The notes under the pieces: generated by a model
Database searches by the model: none
What the model was told of the DNA's origin: nothing
What the model saw: only the letters and a program-made list of their open reading frames with translations
Made by a program: the position numbers and the translations under genes
Part shown: one piece after another, positions 52,560 through 64,000 of the stretch
How positions within the stretch are numbered: position 1 is the first letter of the stretch
Layout: every line of letters starts with the position of its first letter
Source of the DNA: Trichoplax sp. H2
Lineage: Eukaryota; Placozoa; Uniplacotomia; Trichoplacea
Length of the DNA stretch: 64,000 bases
Assembly (NCBI GenBank): GCA_003344405.1
Contig: NOWV01000014.1
Coordinates: forward strand, 186,001 to 250,000
Direction: 5' to 3'

Positions 52560-53950
52560 ACGATAATTAAAATTTCTACATCATATCGTGAGATAGAATA
52601 TTCGTGAATAATAACGATGTTTAGCGCTTTACGAGTATTAAAACAGATCGATTCGTTGCCTTTAGGATCATTTTAGAATTTTTGTTATGGATAAAGGATA
52701 CAAGCCGAAAATACTAACTGCCATTACGTTGATCGTGCTATAATAACATTTCGTATATGACTGCTAGAATCTTCTTTAGATAGCAGGGTTTAATATAGCA
52801 TGCTACAATTATCAGTATAAACAAGTTTTTTTGTTGGGAGACATCTGGTGTAGTACTTTCAGACGATCTTATAGCTATTACAAGTATCGCAATGGTTTAC
52901 TCGTCAGACCGAAAATAATATAAATTCTGCGGCATGATCGGCCAATGAAAGTGCATGAATTTATATATGATCTAAAGCCCAACAAGAAAAAATAAACTTT
53001 CATTAACAGAATCCTTACCACACGTGGATTAAGTAATCGAAAGTCTACAATAACACATACGTGCAGTCAAGAAATGATGAATTGATGTTAAGAATACCAG
53101 CAAGGCCCCTCGTAAGCTGTAAATAGTATCATCCTAGCTACTTATGTTCAATTCTATTGAAAAGGTATGGCTGGTCTTGAACAAAGATTTATTATATGAT
53201 AACAAATCTTGACTAGAATGGACATTTTCGAATGTAATCTTGTTACCCTACGAGTATTATACTTAAATTTTAAAGACTATGAAGGCGGTCACTTAAAAAT
53301 ATTCCGCACGCAACCAATTCATAAAGCAAGATTAAAATCTGATCTTGCAACATGCTAATGCATATGCTGACAAAGTCAGCTTTTAATAGTACCGTAAGGA
53401 TAACTACATGTAGTTTTTGAAGGGTAATCCGGTAAAGTAAATCGACTGCCAAGCTAATCACTGTAATTTTTGCGTATATAGTACTGCATATTATTATATG
53501 AATTTTCTATTACTCCTTTAATTGTAATCTGGAATGAAAAGAATACTGCAATGGAAGGGTAAAATTTGCTCTTTCAAATTGAATACTTATTGTTTACTCT
53601 TTTTTTCAATCTATCGATCAATTCTCAGTTATCAATTTTACCAATTTTATGCAATGAAACTATTAGAGGACTGTGTCTATGAGCTATTTATAGGATGTAT
53701 TGATCGTGTTTTTTATTTGATGATATAGGGATAATCCATTGCACTATATAATTAGTACGGTAGATTCTTAAAGACATTTGAAAGCAATTTGATCATCTAC
53801 TTTAATAGTTTTTGACTGCTGTGGCTGTTGATAGTGGGTGTTTTTCCTGATAGGGAGAAATCAGTATCAAGGCTGTTTGTGGTATAATAATCATAATTTA
53901 AGTTGATTTCATTCTTGTCACTACTCCGTATATTAACATGTTAGCGCATC
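52560..53950. other. Gene-free stretch
   Basis: No supported coding exon, RNA or repeat was found. Short open frames here (53270-53461, 53534-53728) lack features of real proteins. Confidence 0.5.
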
Positions 53951-53964
53951 CAATAATATCGAAA

Positions 53965-54690
53965 TTGAAGAAAGACGTCATCAATTCTCTTATTAATTAA
54001 AAGGCTACAAATTTCATGCGATGTATTGTATAAGTTATAAATACGTTTTCTATTCCCTGTATCACTGGACTAAGTTAATGACTGGCATATAAAATAGCTT
54101 CGTTATTAGAGAAATACGTCATAAAATCTTCCGTTCAATAATCTCATTTTCCTTTCCTATCGTATAATTATTACAGAAAGACGTCATAAAACCTCTGTTA
54201 AAAAAAGGACTGCAACTTTCACGTGATGCTTCGTAAAGTAAAAGCAAAGTTTGCCCTTTTTCTTTTCGATGCCTCTACGTTGTTTTATGACTGGCGGATA
54301 AATGATATCGTAAGAAAGACGTCATTACACCTTCGTTAGGACTCTGAATTTCTTGTAACACTATACATATACAAACAACGATGATCATTTTTTCCAACAT
54401 AACTGGTCTGCCAGAGCGATTGATATATACGTGATATCATAAAATAAAAGACGCCATTAAACCTCTGTTTAAAGGCTTCAAATTCTATATAATGCTTGGT
54501 ACAAGTGACGATTACGTTTTTCTTTTCCTGTCTTATTAGCGATATCCAGTACAGTACGTAGTCCGCTTGAGTAATTGAAATTCACTGGGTATCATAAAAT
54601 AAAGAAAAACGTCACAAAAACTGCTATTGAAGGGCTACAAATTTCATTTGATACATTGTATAAGTAATAATTGCATCTATCTTTTAGATT
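53965..54690. repeat. Diverged tandem repeats carrying an AAGACGTCAT-type core
   Basis: Units start with 'aaagacgtcat' or a close variant at about 53971, 54115 (tacgtcataaa), 54177, 54315, 54447 (agacgccatt) and 54605 (aaacgtcaca). Most are followed by 'a.cctctgtta', then 'ggctacaaatttca...tgatgc.t.gta.aag', then an 'actggc' or 'ttttcttttcctgtc' tail. Full spacing is about 132-157 bases; one interval is only 63. The core contains ACGTCA, resembling half a cAMP-response element, though function is not implied. Confidence 0.7.
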
Positions 54691-55109
54691 CAATTGAGAG
54701 GATGGGAATTTTTAATTTAATATGGAAATTTGAAACTTTATTATTAATTATAAATAATGTAATGAACGTGTTCCGCACTGCTTTCAGCAAGAGCAGCGGG
54801 TGGGTCGAGCGAAGTTTATCGTTTCTTTTTTATGCTCACCATGTCCAGGACTAATGATTATTAAATAAAAAGAAGGGAATACGAGTTAAACGCTATGTTG
54901 TATAGTTGTGTAAGATATCCATTTCTCACTTTAAACCTTATGTTAAAATTTTTAAATCCGAAAAAGGGAGAGATCGGAGTTGATGATCGAGCGGATTATC
55001 TCTCATGGTTCTCCGTAAAAAGAGGATCATCGTTCGGCTCTGATATATACGCAATCAGTTTATAAAAATTGATTTTTTCATATATTCACCGGAACTTTAC
55101 TACTCGTTA

Positions 55110-55770
55110 TACTTGACGATAGATGTCGCTCAGCATGTCTACAAAAATAATATACAACAATAATAAAGTAAAAAACTATGATGCGAAACCACGGATAATC
55201 ATCTTCGTGTTCGATACTTTGCCGAAACTGTCCTGTAGTTACGCTTGGCGATACACATCACTCAGCATGTGTCATTATAATATTGTACAGTATATAATCA
55301 ATCCAAGCACTAGAATGCAAAGTCCATCGTCTTAATAATATTCGATACATGAACGAAATTGTCCTGCCGCTGCTTTACCTAACGTACTGTACAATGTGCA
55401 ATTGTGTACATGCATCCATTGCATCGCTCAGCATTAACATGACATGTATAATATGATTAATTCAAGAATTATAATGCAGAGCACGGGCCTAGTTAATATA
55501 ACACCGATGGACTCTGATAGCTAGTGTAAATGTCTTAAAGGATGATATACCACTCTGACTGTCAAAGCGGTATATGATCCTATCTTTGAAGACATTTACG
55601 CCAACTATCACTGCTGAGAGGAAACGGCAAATAAGCAGACAATCATCTGAATGTTGATTTTTTAGAACCTTGGTTGATACCAAGCGGTCATACACTCCGC
55701 TTAACATGTCCGCGAAAATAAGTTACAGCCATAATTATTAAGGAACTAGAACGCAAAGCACAGACAAGCA
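55110..55770. repeat. Diverged tandem repeats with a 'cgctcagcatg' marker
   Basis: 'cgctcagcatg' or variants occur near 55127, 55259, 55425 and 55695. Each copy also carries 'a.tagaatgcaaagc.c' and 'gaaa.tgtcctg...tacgctt' words in the same order. Spacing grows from about 130 to 270 bases, so copies have suffered insertions. Non-coding. Confidence 0.6.
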
Positions 55771-57697
55771 TGTTAATGCAGATCTTTCGTACACTTTGCT
55801 GAAATATCCTAGCTACCGTGCTCTATCACAGCCTACTCCTGGTGATCCACATGGATTGAAAAGCACCAGCAATCATCCTCATGTCGTTACTTGGCCATGG
55901 ACTACTATGACTTGACAGATACGGTACAGACTGTGTAATCTATGACACTATTGAGTTTCTCAATTCTTCCTACAGTCACCAAAATAATTATTATTTATTT
56001 ACGATGTGCAAGTTGCCTACAACATGACTTCAAGCTTGTGGAATTGGAGGGTTTAGTGTCCATTTTTGAAAAGCTATCTCAAAATTGGTCAAGGATCCCT
56101 TTCCATTTTCCCGATGTCCGTCCATCTTGCATCCGTTGCCTTGAGCCTTGTACAGTTACTGTACTGATGTATCACCATAATATCACTGGATTTGACTGTA
56201 TTCTAGGGGTGGAAAAAGAGTCTGGCCAGAGTGCCCAGATGTCGCTGCCACTCTCTTAGTATGCTAATAATGATTGGTAAGAAAGGAAATACTGGAGTAT
56301 TGGCTCAACTCAAGTCTATAGCCAGCGATGTGATGTATGCGTATTTTGAGCATCAAAACCATAATCGCCTCCAAGTGATCGCAGTGAGGTTGAAGACGAA
56401 TGGAATCTTAGCATTTGCAGGTATGCGGAGTGATATATTTATAAACATTGTGCCCTATTACCAGCTACTGTACCAGTAAGGACATATAGATTAATTATTG
56501 AGAATTAAATTGTAAATCTCCGATGGATGCAGTTGATAAAGTCCATTGTATAGTAGTAACGCGATGACATGGATGAGCCATCGAGGTATAATGAATGATT
56601 ACATTATTGTACGATATGGAAAGTGTGCTGTAGAGATTGCTTAGTAATGGATTACCCAACTATAATCCTACTGAATGATGAGTCTATGCTCCTACTAAAT
56701 TATGAGTTTATGCTGGTACAAATGATCAAATTCTACTAAAATTACAAATAAATTTATTTGCTCGCATTGCCCCTATCTAGTAGAGTGGGCATTATGGATA
56801 CAGCGTAGGTAGGTGATAAAATAGGCTTTTAAAGTGATCGATGATTTTGTAGCGAGAATTTTACTTTGGGTCCATAAGAATAAAAGAATATACCAGAAAA
56901 TGGAGTATAGACTTACGTATGTCGTATACTATGCACGTTCATTGAAAATCGAACAACGGCTACACTCTCAATATTGTGTCCATACTTTATAGCGATTGCA
57001 TGCCTGCTGTTTGATGAAACAAACAATTTAGCATTGTTGGCTGTAAGAAAGTATAGGCTGAAACTGATTAATATTAATACATGAATACATTGCATGAATA
57101 TTCTTGAAGAGCTATCAATCATTATGTCCACTATTGGTATCTGCTTTTAGGTTTTGAGCTATCAACAGATAGTTCATGACGAACTTACCACCGAGAGTTA
57201 CTAGTAGCACAAACCCTAAATGCATATGTAGAACATTATTCCTGTACGACGTACAGGAAAGTAAAGAGTGAGGAGTGTTTATCAAAGGTCGTCTGGAAAT
57301 GTCAACATTCAATACTAGAGTCATATCAAATCTTTATCTCAGACACCTGCTAATGAAAGAGATAACTTTCTAATATTGTAGTCCTTTCTCAAATCAGATG
57401 TAAATCAATAGATAAATTCACGATGCAATACTGAAAATTAGTTTGCTTTGGATACAGTGTGTAGTGCGCACCATAATTATAGAGTATACAGTGGCGTCAA
57501 TTGCATAGGCTATGATATCATGTTTCATGACCTAATTTATTATTTCAATAATATCATTATAGGCCCTGGTCATACGTTTATTGCATTCACTGTAATTTCC
57601 CATATTGATCTATACGAATTACGAAAGAAGTTGCAAAATTTTAATATTGGCCCTCTAGAGTGCCTATTTGTTGCATTTAGTAATTGAAAAGTTAATC
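55771..57697. other. Gene-free stretch upstream of CMC2
   Basis: Open frames at 55942-56259 and 56231-56479 (plus) overlap in different frames and match no family I know. No other feature was seen. Confidence 0.45.
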
Positions 57698-58280
57698 ATG
57701 CATCCACCGTTAGCTGCTCACTTACATGAAAAGAAATGTCAACTTATTATCCAGCAATTAAGTGATTGCCATGTAGAGGTAATCCGAACCTTATTGTAAA
57801 TGATGTAGATTGTTTGCTTTACTTGCTGTTTTTAGGAAATGAGCTCATAGGTACTATTTAAAAGGTGTAAATAAACAACCTGCGTACTTTTATTCAATTT
57901 TATCCTTATCATAGCATCCAGTAGCAAAATTCCTTGGTAAATGCAACGATATAAAACTAGCATTGAATGCGTGTCTACAAGAAGAGGTAATGTACTGCAT
58001 ACGTTTCTTCTGCTATAGTACATCGCATATCCCTGTTGTATCATAAAATGAATCAGCTTTAATTGCACGAGTGTGCTCTACAGTTCAGCATAATTTTCAA
58101 TATTTCAAATCATATCGTTTGTTCTGATGCACAGCTGTGTATCTAGCTATACAAGATTTAAATTAACTGATGATTGATTCAATTTATTCCTTGTGATAGT
58201 ACGAGAGTAGACGTCGACTCAATCATGAAGAAGCTAAAAAGAGAAGAGAGAAATGGCTAAACTCAAGTGACTCTCTATAG
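57698..58280 (+). CDS. CMC2: COX assembly mitochondrial protein 2 homologue (twin CX9C)
   Basis: Three exons, 57698-57778, 57915-57986 and 58200-58280, join in frame to 77 residues, close to the human 79. Human CMC2 also begins MHP and ends with a basic helical tail. The protein opens MHPPLAAHLHEKKC, and both CX9C motifs are present: C-QLIIQQLSD-C and C-NDIKLALNA-C. Such proteins are imported by the Mia40 disulfide relay into the intermembrane space, where CMC2 helps assemble cytochrome c oxidase. Donors are gtaatc and gtaatg; acceptors are catag and gatag. The gene is too short and split to show as one long open frame. Confidence 0.95.
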
Positions 58281-58836
58281 GGTTAAAAACATAATATTGT
58301 ATAATAAATAGATATAATTACAATTATTGGACAATTGAAATCTAAGTTGATTGAATTTATGAAATCTTTTGTGCCTATGAAATCAATTACTGTACATCTG
58401 AGTACGTGGATAACTGTAGAAGATGTTAATACCGAATAATAAAACGAATTATAAGTTCGTATATCATTTTAAGTTACAGCAACATGATTACGTTGATTTT
58501 TATGCGTGTAAAGATGAGATATGGCAATAACACCTAGCAGAATTAGCTACCATAGTCTTGTATGAATTACAACTAAAATCCATGTACTGTGTGTGGATGT
58601 ACCCAGACGATAGCCAGCAAGCAAGTATGCAAGCATGCTGAATCCATATACAGTATACAGTAAAAGATATCACCATTTATAATTTGGAGTATTTCAGCTT
58701 TAGAAAAAGTCGGTCGATTCAGAATCGACTGTCTGCGTCCATACCGGAGTGTTTGGCACAATTTGTTGACAAAATGATGCCAAATGTCTGTCCGTCCAAA
58801 TGGTATTTCTAAACGAGTCTATACAGTACCCTATAA

Positions 58837-58912
58837 GGTGTAAAACGGATGTCGTCTAAAATGTCTACGCCACAGTGTAAACGACATCTAACCTATGACA
58901 TCTGTTTTCACC
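58837..58912. mobile_element. Fold-back (MITE-like) element
   Basis: ggtgtaaaacggatgtcgtc at 58837 faces an inverted partner, gacatctgttttcacc, ending at 58912. About 14 of the terminal 17 bases pair. Inside, 'gatgtcgtctaaaatg' and 'gtaaacgacatc' form a second inverted pair, so the whole 76 bases can fold on itself. Confidence 0.55.
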
Positions 58913-59175
58913 ATCAGTAAAAGGACTCTGTTACACATGCAGGGACGACTGTCTACTATACTGTACTGTATATTTATTTACAGTTGGAATAAATGACGCT
59001 ACATTCAGTTTTATTTTAACTAATGGCACCATAATGTACTGATCAGCTTCGAATTAATTAATAGTTTAGTTTGTTCATCGGCAATGCATGTGTTATACTG
59101 TACTACTACTTTATTTTAATTTGAGAGTGCGGTACAAATTCAGTAGTAAACAATCGACATTAGTATAGTGTACAT

Positions 59176-59195
59176 ATAGTACTGTACAGTACTAT
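59176..59195. repeat. Perfect 20 bp palindrome
   Basis: atagtactgtacagtactat is identical to its reverse complement. It sits in a stretch (59160-59220) rich in tagta, gtac and ctatac words. Confidence 0.8.
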
Positions 59196-59946
59196 AGCGT
59201 ACCGTATTGACTATACTACCAGTATGGAACGATACTGCAATACGCTACTCCGAACTGCGCATGAGACGCTTCAAAATTTTAGGCGGGAGAACGATGAGTT
59301 TATTGTTGATAGCTCTAAGTTGATATAACTAAAACTGCTCCATATTATCACCCAATACAAGAGAATTTTACTTCAGAAGGACAATCTGCAGAAACAGATA
59401 TACCGAACTGATCCATTTTCTATCCTTACACAAATTTATTTTACATTACTCTACTAGCGTTACTAATTTTCAATAATTTCAATATTATATCGTGCATATG
59501 CGAGTACATCAAGTTTTCTTCAAGTGACGCTAAATACTGTTGAAAGAGCACAGAAAATGGGTTAAAAGTTTAGACTATTCAACAGTTTAGCTAATTCGAA
59601 TACAATGCAGAGTCTACATTTATATTCTACAGGTTTCACAAAGTTTTATATCGCACGCATACTATTTGCAAACAAAATATGCCGTCTAATCCGTATACAG
59701 TACGTCGCTCAAAATGCTCAGAAACCAGATTATACTATAGTAAATGGAGTCATTCGCACTGATTGATTCTAGATGTTAATACGGATAGCGATATCGGTAT
59801 TCAATGTTTTACAAACTATTCGAACAGTAGGCAATAGTTCTACTGATCCGGAAAAAAATAGAAAGTTAAAAAACTGCATACTATATAAGGTAATTTTGCA
59901 ACGGCATGCCCAATTTATCGAATAAATTGACTTTCGATAAAAATGT

Positions 59947-59962
59947 GGCTTTGAAAAAAGCC
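59947..59962 (-). terminator. Histone mRNA 3' stem-loop
   Basis: On the minus strand GGCTTTTTTCAAAGCC forms a six-base-pair stem with a four-base TTTC loop, fitting the animal replication-dependent histone hairpin exactly. It lies 61 bases after the H1 stop. A purine-rich 'cgaaag' about 12 bases further may be the U7-binding element. This implies processing by stem-loop binding protein and U7, not polyadenylation. Confidence 0.85.
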
Positions 59963-60023
59963 GTTGTGGAAAAAGAATTTAGATAATGTTAAGAAGTGAT
60001 GGAAGTAAATAGGTGTTGATAAT

Positions 60024-60596
60024 TTATTTCTTGGCGGTCTTTTTAGGCTTGACAACCTTCTTGGCGGGTTTAGCCTTTGACTTCTTAGCCTTGTCCTTCT
60101 TGGTGGTAGTCTTTTTAGGAGTGGATTTCTTGGTTGTAGGCTTCTTAGCAGCTTTCTTGGCTGGCTTCTTGTCTTTCTTAGCAGCTGGTTTCTTTGCCGC
60201 TTTCTTAGGTGAAGCAGCTTTCTTGGTTTTAGGCTTGGTCTTTTTGGCGGGTTTCTTGGCTGCAGGCTTCTTCTTAACGACCTTCTTCTTTTTGGGTTTT
60301 TCAACCTTCTTGACTAATTTGAAGGATCCACTAGCACCTAATCCCTTGGTGTGGATTAAAGTACCACTGGTAACACCTCGCTTTAAAGCAAGCTTGATGT
60401 GAGTTGAAGCACTTGTTTCAGAGATTTTATAATTGGCAGTGATCCATTTAGAGATGGCTTGACGAGAAGAGCCACTACGTTCATTAAGAGCGCGGATGGC
60501 TGCTGAAATCATCTCAATATACTTGGGATGGGCTGGTGCAACCTTAGGCTTGCTTACCTTCTTGGCTGGGGCAGCTGCGGCTTGGTCGGAACTCAT
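60024..60596 (-). CDS. Linker histone H1
   Basis: Intronless frame of 190 residues from ATG (60594-60596) to TAA (60024-60026). Residues ~20-95 form the H15 winged-helix globular domain: HPKYIEMISAAIRALNERSG, SRQAISKWITANY and the GASGSFKL end. The remaining ~95 residues are a Lys/Ala/Pro tail with KKPAKK-type repeats and SPKK and TPKK sites, which in other H1 proteins are targets of cyclin-dependent kinases. The short Ala-rich N-tail is typical. H1 binds linker DNA at nucleosome entry and compacts chromatin. Lack of introns, a TATA box upstream and a stem-loop downstream all indicate an S-phase, replication-dependent histone. No core histone gene is visible in the window. Confidence 0.97.
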   Translation of the reverse strand: MSSDQAAAAPAKKVSKPKVAPAHPKYIEMISAAIRALNERSGSSRQAISKWITANYKISETSASTHIKLALKRGVTSGTLIHTKGLGASGSFKLVKKVEKPKKKKVVKKKPAAKKPAKKTKPKTKKAASPKKAAKKPAAKKDKKPAKKAAKKPTTKKSTPKKTTTKKDKAKKSKAKPAKKVVKPKKTAKK

Positions 60597-60674
60597 AGTG
60601 AAATAACTTTCTTGTTACTGAGAGTGCGCTTGACGACAAATAAGTAACTAAGTGATCGGGTTGGTGTGCACGCC

Positions 60675-60682
60675 TTTATATA
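60675..60682 (-). promoter_or_regulatory. TATA box of histone H1
   Basis: The minus strand reads ggctatataaaggcg, about 80 bases before the ATG, which leaves room for a start site and a short 5' leader. A 'ccgattagg' about 15 bases further upstream might be a CCAAT-type element; this is weak. Confidence 0.7.
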
Positions 60683-60699
60683 GCCAACATGCGGACCTA

Positions 60700-63250
60700 A
60701 TCGGAGGCAGTGTTGTTGAGGGTGTGGATCATTCATCCTTAGAGCATCATGGCGTCAGGTTTGTGCTTCTTCTTCGTGCGGCGATCATGATTTTAATCGT
60801 TTTAATTTGATAGAATGATGCTAGTTTTAGGTTAAAATATGCAATGGATGCTATTGTTTTGCATTGTAGGTTATTTTATAATTTACTGATTAGAATTGGC
60901 AATTTATTCATTAATTTAACTTTACATCGTCGGTCTCCATCATGGAAATTTTTGTTATAAATGTCGATTATTTCCTAAAATGACTCTACCTTGGCCAAAG
61001 TGGCATAGGAACAAGTTAGCACACCTCTTATATCGATATTGGCAAGGATAACTTGAGGTCAATTCAACTGGATGCTAAATTAAAATTGATAATTCTGATA
61101 CCAACAAACACATGTCCGGTTACCAATGGCTACCTTCCCACTGGTAACGACGTCCTCCTTCGCTCGATTTCATTTTCATCATGGACGCTTTCTCCTGTCC
61201 AATGGATAGCTCTATGGGCTATCTAAGGTTAGCAATAATCATTTTATCCATGTACAACGTATCCTAATGAAAGAAATGGCAAAATAGACAAATTAAAGAG
61301 TCTATTTCCATTCAGTCTAATTCATCACATAACATGGCAATTCTAGCGAGGATGGATGGACGGTAGGTTTGCCTTCAGGTTAGAACACAATTTAAAATGG
61401 CAATTAATCTTGTCCAATTTTACTTTTTATGACTTATTATGCTTTCAAATGCAACTTTGCATGATTGGTTATCCTATCAATCCATTAAAATGTTGTAATG
61501 AGTGAAATTTAGCAATCGATTTCATCAAAACATTTGTATGGTACAAGCTTGGAAAATCGACGCATCTATTGTCACAATCGTCCAAGGTGCAAATCCTGAC
61601 CAATTGAACCTTCGCTCAAAATGCTATCCTCTATAGTATTTTCATGCCATAAAGGCTACAAAATTGCGATATTCAATCATATTATGCTCGATAATGATGT
61701 AGTTTCATTATTTCATCTCATTCTAGCTAAAGAAGGAGTTGGAAATAGCTTAAATATGATTTTAATCGAATTTACCATGTCGAATCCAACTGCTGTTACG
61801 TCACGGATGCATTGATGCATCAAGCCTTGACAATAATAATGGATGATCAACAAGGCGAAATGAGAGTCTCTTAATTCCCGTTATGATTTATTTTGCCCTT
61901 AAATAGGATTTTATCTTTCTCCCTTTTATCCTGCTATAGTAGAATTCTTATAGGATTATTTTGGGGGGAGGTTTATCGTCATTTTCAGCTACATTTCCAA
62001 CAAATTGGCTAATTTCAATTTTTTCAAACTGCCCCAAAATTCATTGTTGTATTGTAACGCTATTTTTTCTCTGGTGGAAAAACGCAAGGCCCAAAGTTGA
62101 CATACAACAGTCATCAATAGCATTGCTAAAATTACCTTATGCAGTAGTTCTCCATCTAAGAGTGGATCAACTGATAGTTAGTTGGCCCCTTGAAGTATTT
62201 TTATCATGTCTATTAGTAAGAAATGGGGTCATATTTTAAAGTAAACGCTCCATCGGTTAAGCCATGGGCGGATAACGTGAAAAAAAACTCGGTGACAAAA
62301 CGACGCGTAACCAATCGCTTGGTGAGGAACAAAAGGGGGCAACCAAAAATGCTAGAAAGTAGAGAAAACTTTTTTAAAGTTAATCTACTTGATTGACCGA
62401 GTTGATAGGAAATTAATACTATCAATCATGATGATTTTTATCCAATTTCTGCTTTTTGGATGCTTTGATCAACCATTTTCTTCCATCATTGAATTGATAC
62501 AGTGACCCTATGTGTTTTTTCGCCAGCGAAAAAAAAAGAAAAGTCTTTTTGTCTTGGGGCAATCGGATTTTTTCACGGGCATCGACGTTCGATTTCATTT
62601 TGAATTAGAACTATTTCTTGCAATGGTTCAAGGGTAAAGAATTTATAATTTTAACAAGGATAAGAGAGTTGCTATGATCGAGTGATTATTTCAATCCATT
62701 CTTATTGAATAACTTGAAAAATAGCTGTAAGAATTTCCATACCTTCCGCAACGATTTTTTTGGGGTGGGGAAAAAGTGGGTGAGAATAAATTCACTTCGC
62801 GGTCAAATTTTGGAGGGAGATCGATATTTTTAGTGGAAATTTTGACTTCCTCTTGTTTAAATTATTATTTTCTTACGCAGTGGATGTACTATCATCTTGT
62901 CTATGCTCGAATTGTGTCAAAACTTTCCCTATCTATTTTTCGCCATACAACAACAATTTCGCTTTTAATAAAAAACACTTTTACGCTCGACTCCATTGTT
63001 ACACACGTACTTTTATGTGCAACTATCGTCTTCTCTACGCTTGATGATATTGTCCAATAAATACTTCCTTGCTGAATATTGCTTGATAGATCAATAACTT
63101 AACTAAAATAGATTGCATTAGCTTACAAATGTGAACAAATTGGGAATAGCTTCACGAATACTAGACACTTTTTGTTGATAGCTAAACTTCGACACCACGA
63201 CATTACCATAAGGAGTGACTACTACTACCGTTCTACTTGATATCATTTTA
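60700..63250. other. Gene-free stretch
   Basis: No firm exon, RNA gene or tandem repeat was found. Open frames at 61961-62239 and 62776-63060 have no recognisable domain. The text looks different from the rest of the window, with few tactgta-type words and more G- and A-runs around 62.2-62.8 kb. Confidence 0.45.
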
Positions 63251-63287
63251 ATTAAATTTTAAAATTATCATGTCTAAACATTGTATT

Positions 63288-63856
63288 TTACAATAATAAA
63301 AATTGAAATAAAAAACTATTAAAATATTCTTTCCTAATCGTCTCGCAATTACTGTTGATGAGTATGCATGATATCGTTTCATAGACATAAATTACGACAA
63401 GATTGGAGCTGTACTGTAGTAGATCATCATTCCCGTCTGCGATAACTTTTGAGTTTGCTGTGACTAATTTTAGCAATCGCATATTGTAATCTTGCCAAGT
63501 AGTTGATCTAGTCAAAGAATTGCGTTCCTGTAGGATAGGATTGCAATCTTTTACTACATGCATGCAAAATTACCTTGCTAACTGCAATCGAGTTATACGC
63601 CTTAATGAATTATAGACGTAAAAGTAGATGACTAACGGTAGGTAGAAAAATATGTTGGTTTGCATTTAATGCTCAACTGTTTCCTTACTGTCACAAAGCC
63701 GAGAAATGCTTTGAATACCTTATAATTTTCTCGACTTAGTAGCTCATAATTAACACATTTCAAATGGAAGCAGTAAAAGTAGTTGCAGGAAATAAGATGA
63801 TAAACGTTTTCTTTATTCAATTGCTTACATAGCCATAACGAAATATCCCAAAACAT
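63288..63856 (-). other. Two weak exon candidates at the window end
   Basis: On the minus strand, acceptor ...tcctacag (near 63533) opens a frame reading NSLTRSTTWQDYNMRLLKLV and on through IADGNDDLLQYSSNLVVIYV. Another frame at 63632-63856 includes LWLCKQLNKENVYHL and YELLSRENYKVFKAFLGF. Both look more protein-like than background but match no family I recognise. They may be exons of a gene continuing beyond 64000. Confidence 0.25.
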
Positions 63857-64000
63857 CCTTCTTCGCCTACCATATATACACTAAAATTTTCTAAAACCAT
63901 TGATCGATTCATCAAGGCCGTAACTGAAAACTATACCCAATACACAAACAAAAAATCTCCGGTATCATTCCAATTCGATAGTGAAGACTGAGAGGGAAAA

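Larger units (their letters stand above)
58281..60023. other. Intergenic DNA between CMC2 and histone H1
   Basis: Holds a fold-back element (58837-58912), a perfect 20 bp palindrome (59176-59195) and the H1 3' processing hairpin (59947-59962). No gene was found. Confidence 0.6.

Noticed and set aside
55942-56479. Two overlapping plus-strand frames upstream of CMC2
   Set aside because: Different frames over shared bases, no domain, no consistent splice model.
57448-57687. 79-codon frame just upstream of CMC2
   Set aside because: Starts at a TTG, has no domain and ends 10 bases before the CMC2 ATG; probably chance.
59915-60304. Arg/Pro/Leu-rich frame overlapping the H1 tail on the same strand
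   Set aside because: It is an out-of-frame reading of the H1 C-terminal codons; the H1 frame has a real ATG and domain.
60013-60402. Long open frame on the plus strand across histone H1
   Set aside because: It is the reverse-complement shadow of the Lys/Ala-rich H1 tail and gives an artificial Phe/Leu/Ala-rich peptide.
61961-62239. 92-codon frame in the last gene-free stretch
   Set aside because: No ATG-supported context, no family features; composition looks random.

Overview
The window reads as nuclear DNA of a small-genome, AT-rich, early-branching animal; a placozoan (Trichoplax-like) fits best. The evidence is intron-rich genes with short AT-rich introns and GT..AG borders, clear orthologues of animal genes (DNA-PKcs, PTCD1, ARP8, adenylosuccinate lyase, CMC2, linker histone H1), a Death-domain protein, and short gene spacing. 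The species is inferred; no marker gene fixes it. No bacterial, viral, tRNA, rRNA or CRISPR sequence was recognised. All protein names come from recalled family sequence, not from a search.

Layout. 1-20041 (minus): the N-terminal four fifths of a DNA-PKcs (PRKDC) gene, running off the window start inside the FAT region, so the kinase domain is not included. 20042-28950: about 9 kb without a recognisable gene, full of diverged tandem repeats, including a two-monomer satellite-like array at 21.1-21.9 kb, plus small coding-like scraps. 28953-31185 (plus): a two-exon coiled-coil protein ending in a Death domain. 32617-35332 (minus): PTCD1, a mitochondrial PPR protein, with all eight exons resolved. 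35333-36483: a shared upstream region with two fold-back elements. 36484-40173 (plus): ARP8 (ACTR8). 40512-44531 (minus): ADSL, tail to tail with ARP8. 44600-46650: fold-back elements, a dense cluster of TACTGTA/TACAGTA words and a possible broken discoidin-like exon. 46657-49928 (plus): an unnamed protein ending in three CxxC...HxxC zinc modules. 49929-57697: mostly repeats, with one small two-membrane-segment gene (52035-52499, minus). 57698-58280 (plus): CMC2. 60024-60596 (minus): intronless histone H1 with a TATA box and a 3' histone stem-loop. 60.7-64 kb: nothing firmly identified, with two weak exon candidates at the far end.

The genes are a typical eukaryotic mixture, not an operon. 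Two concern chromatin or DNA repair (DNA-PKcs, ARP8), one packages chromatin (H1), two act in mitochondria (PTCD1, CMC2) and one is a purine enzyme (ADSL). The least explained items are the coiled-coil Death-domain protein, the three-zinc-module protein, the dimeric tandem array and the scattered fold-back elements.
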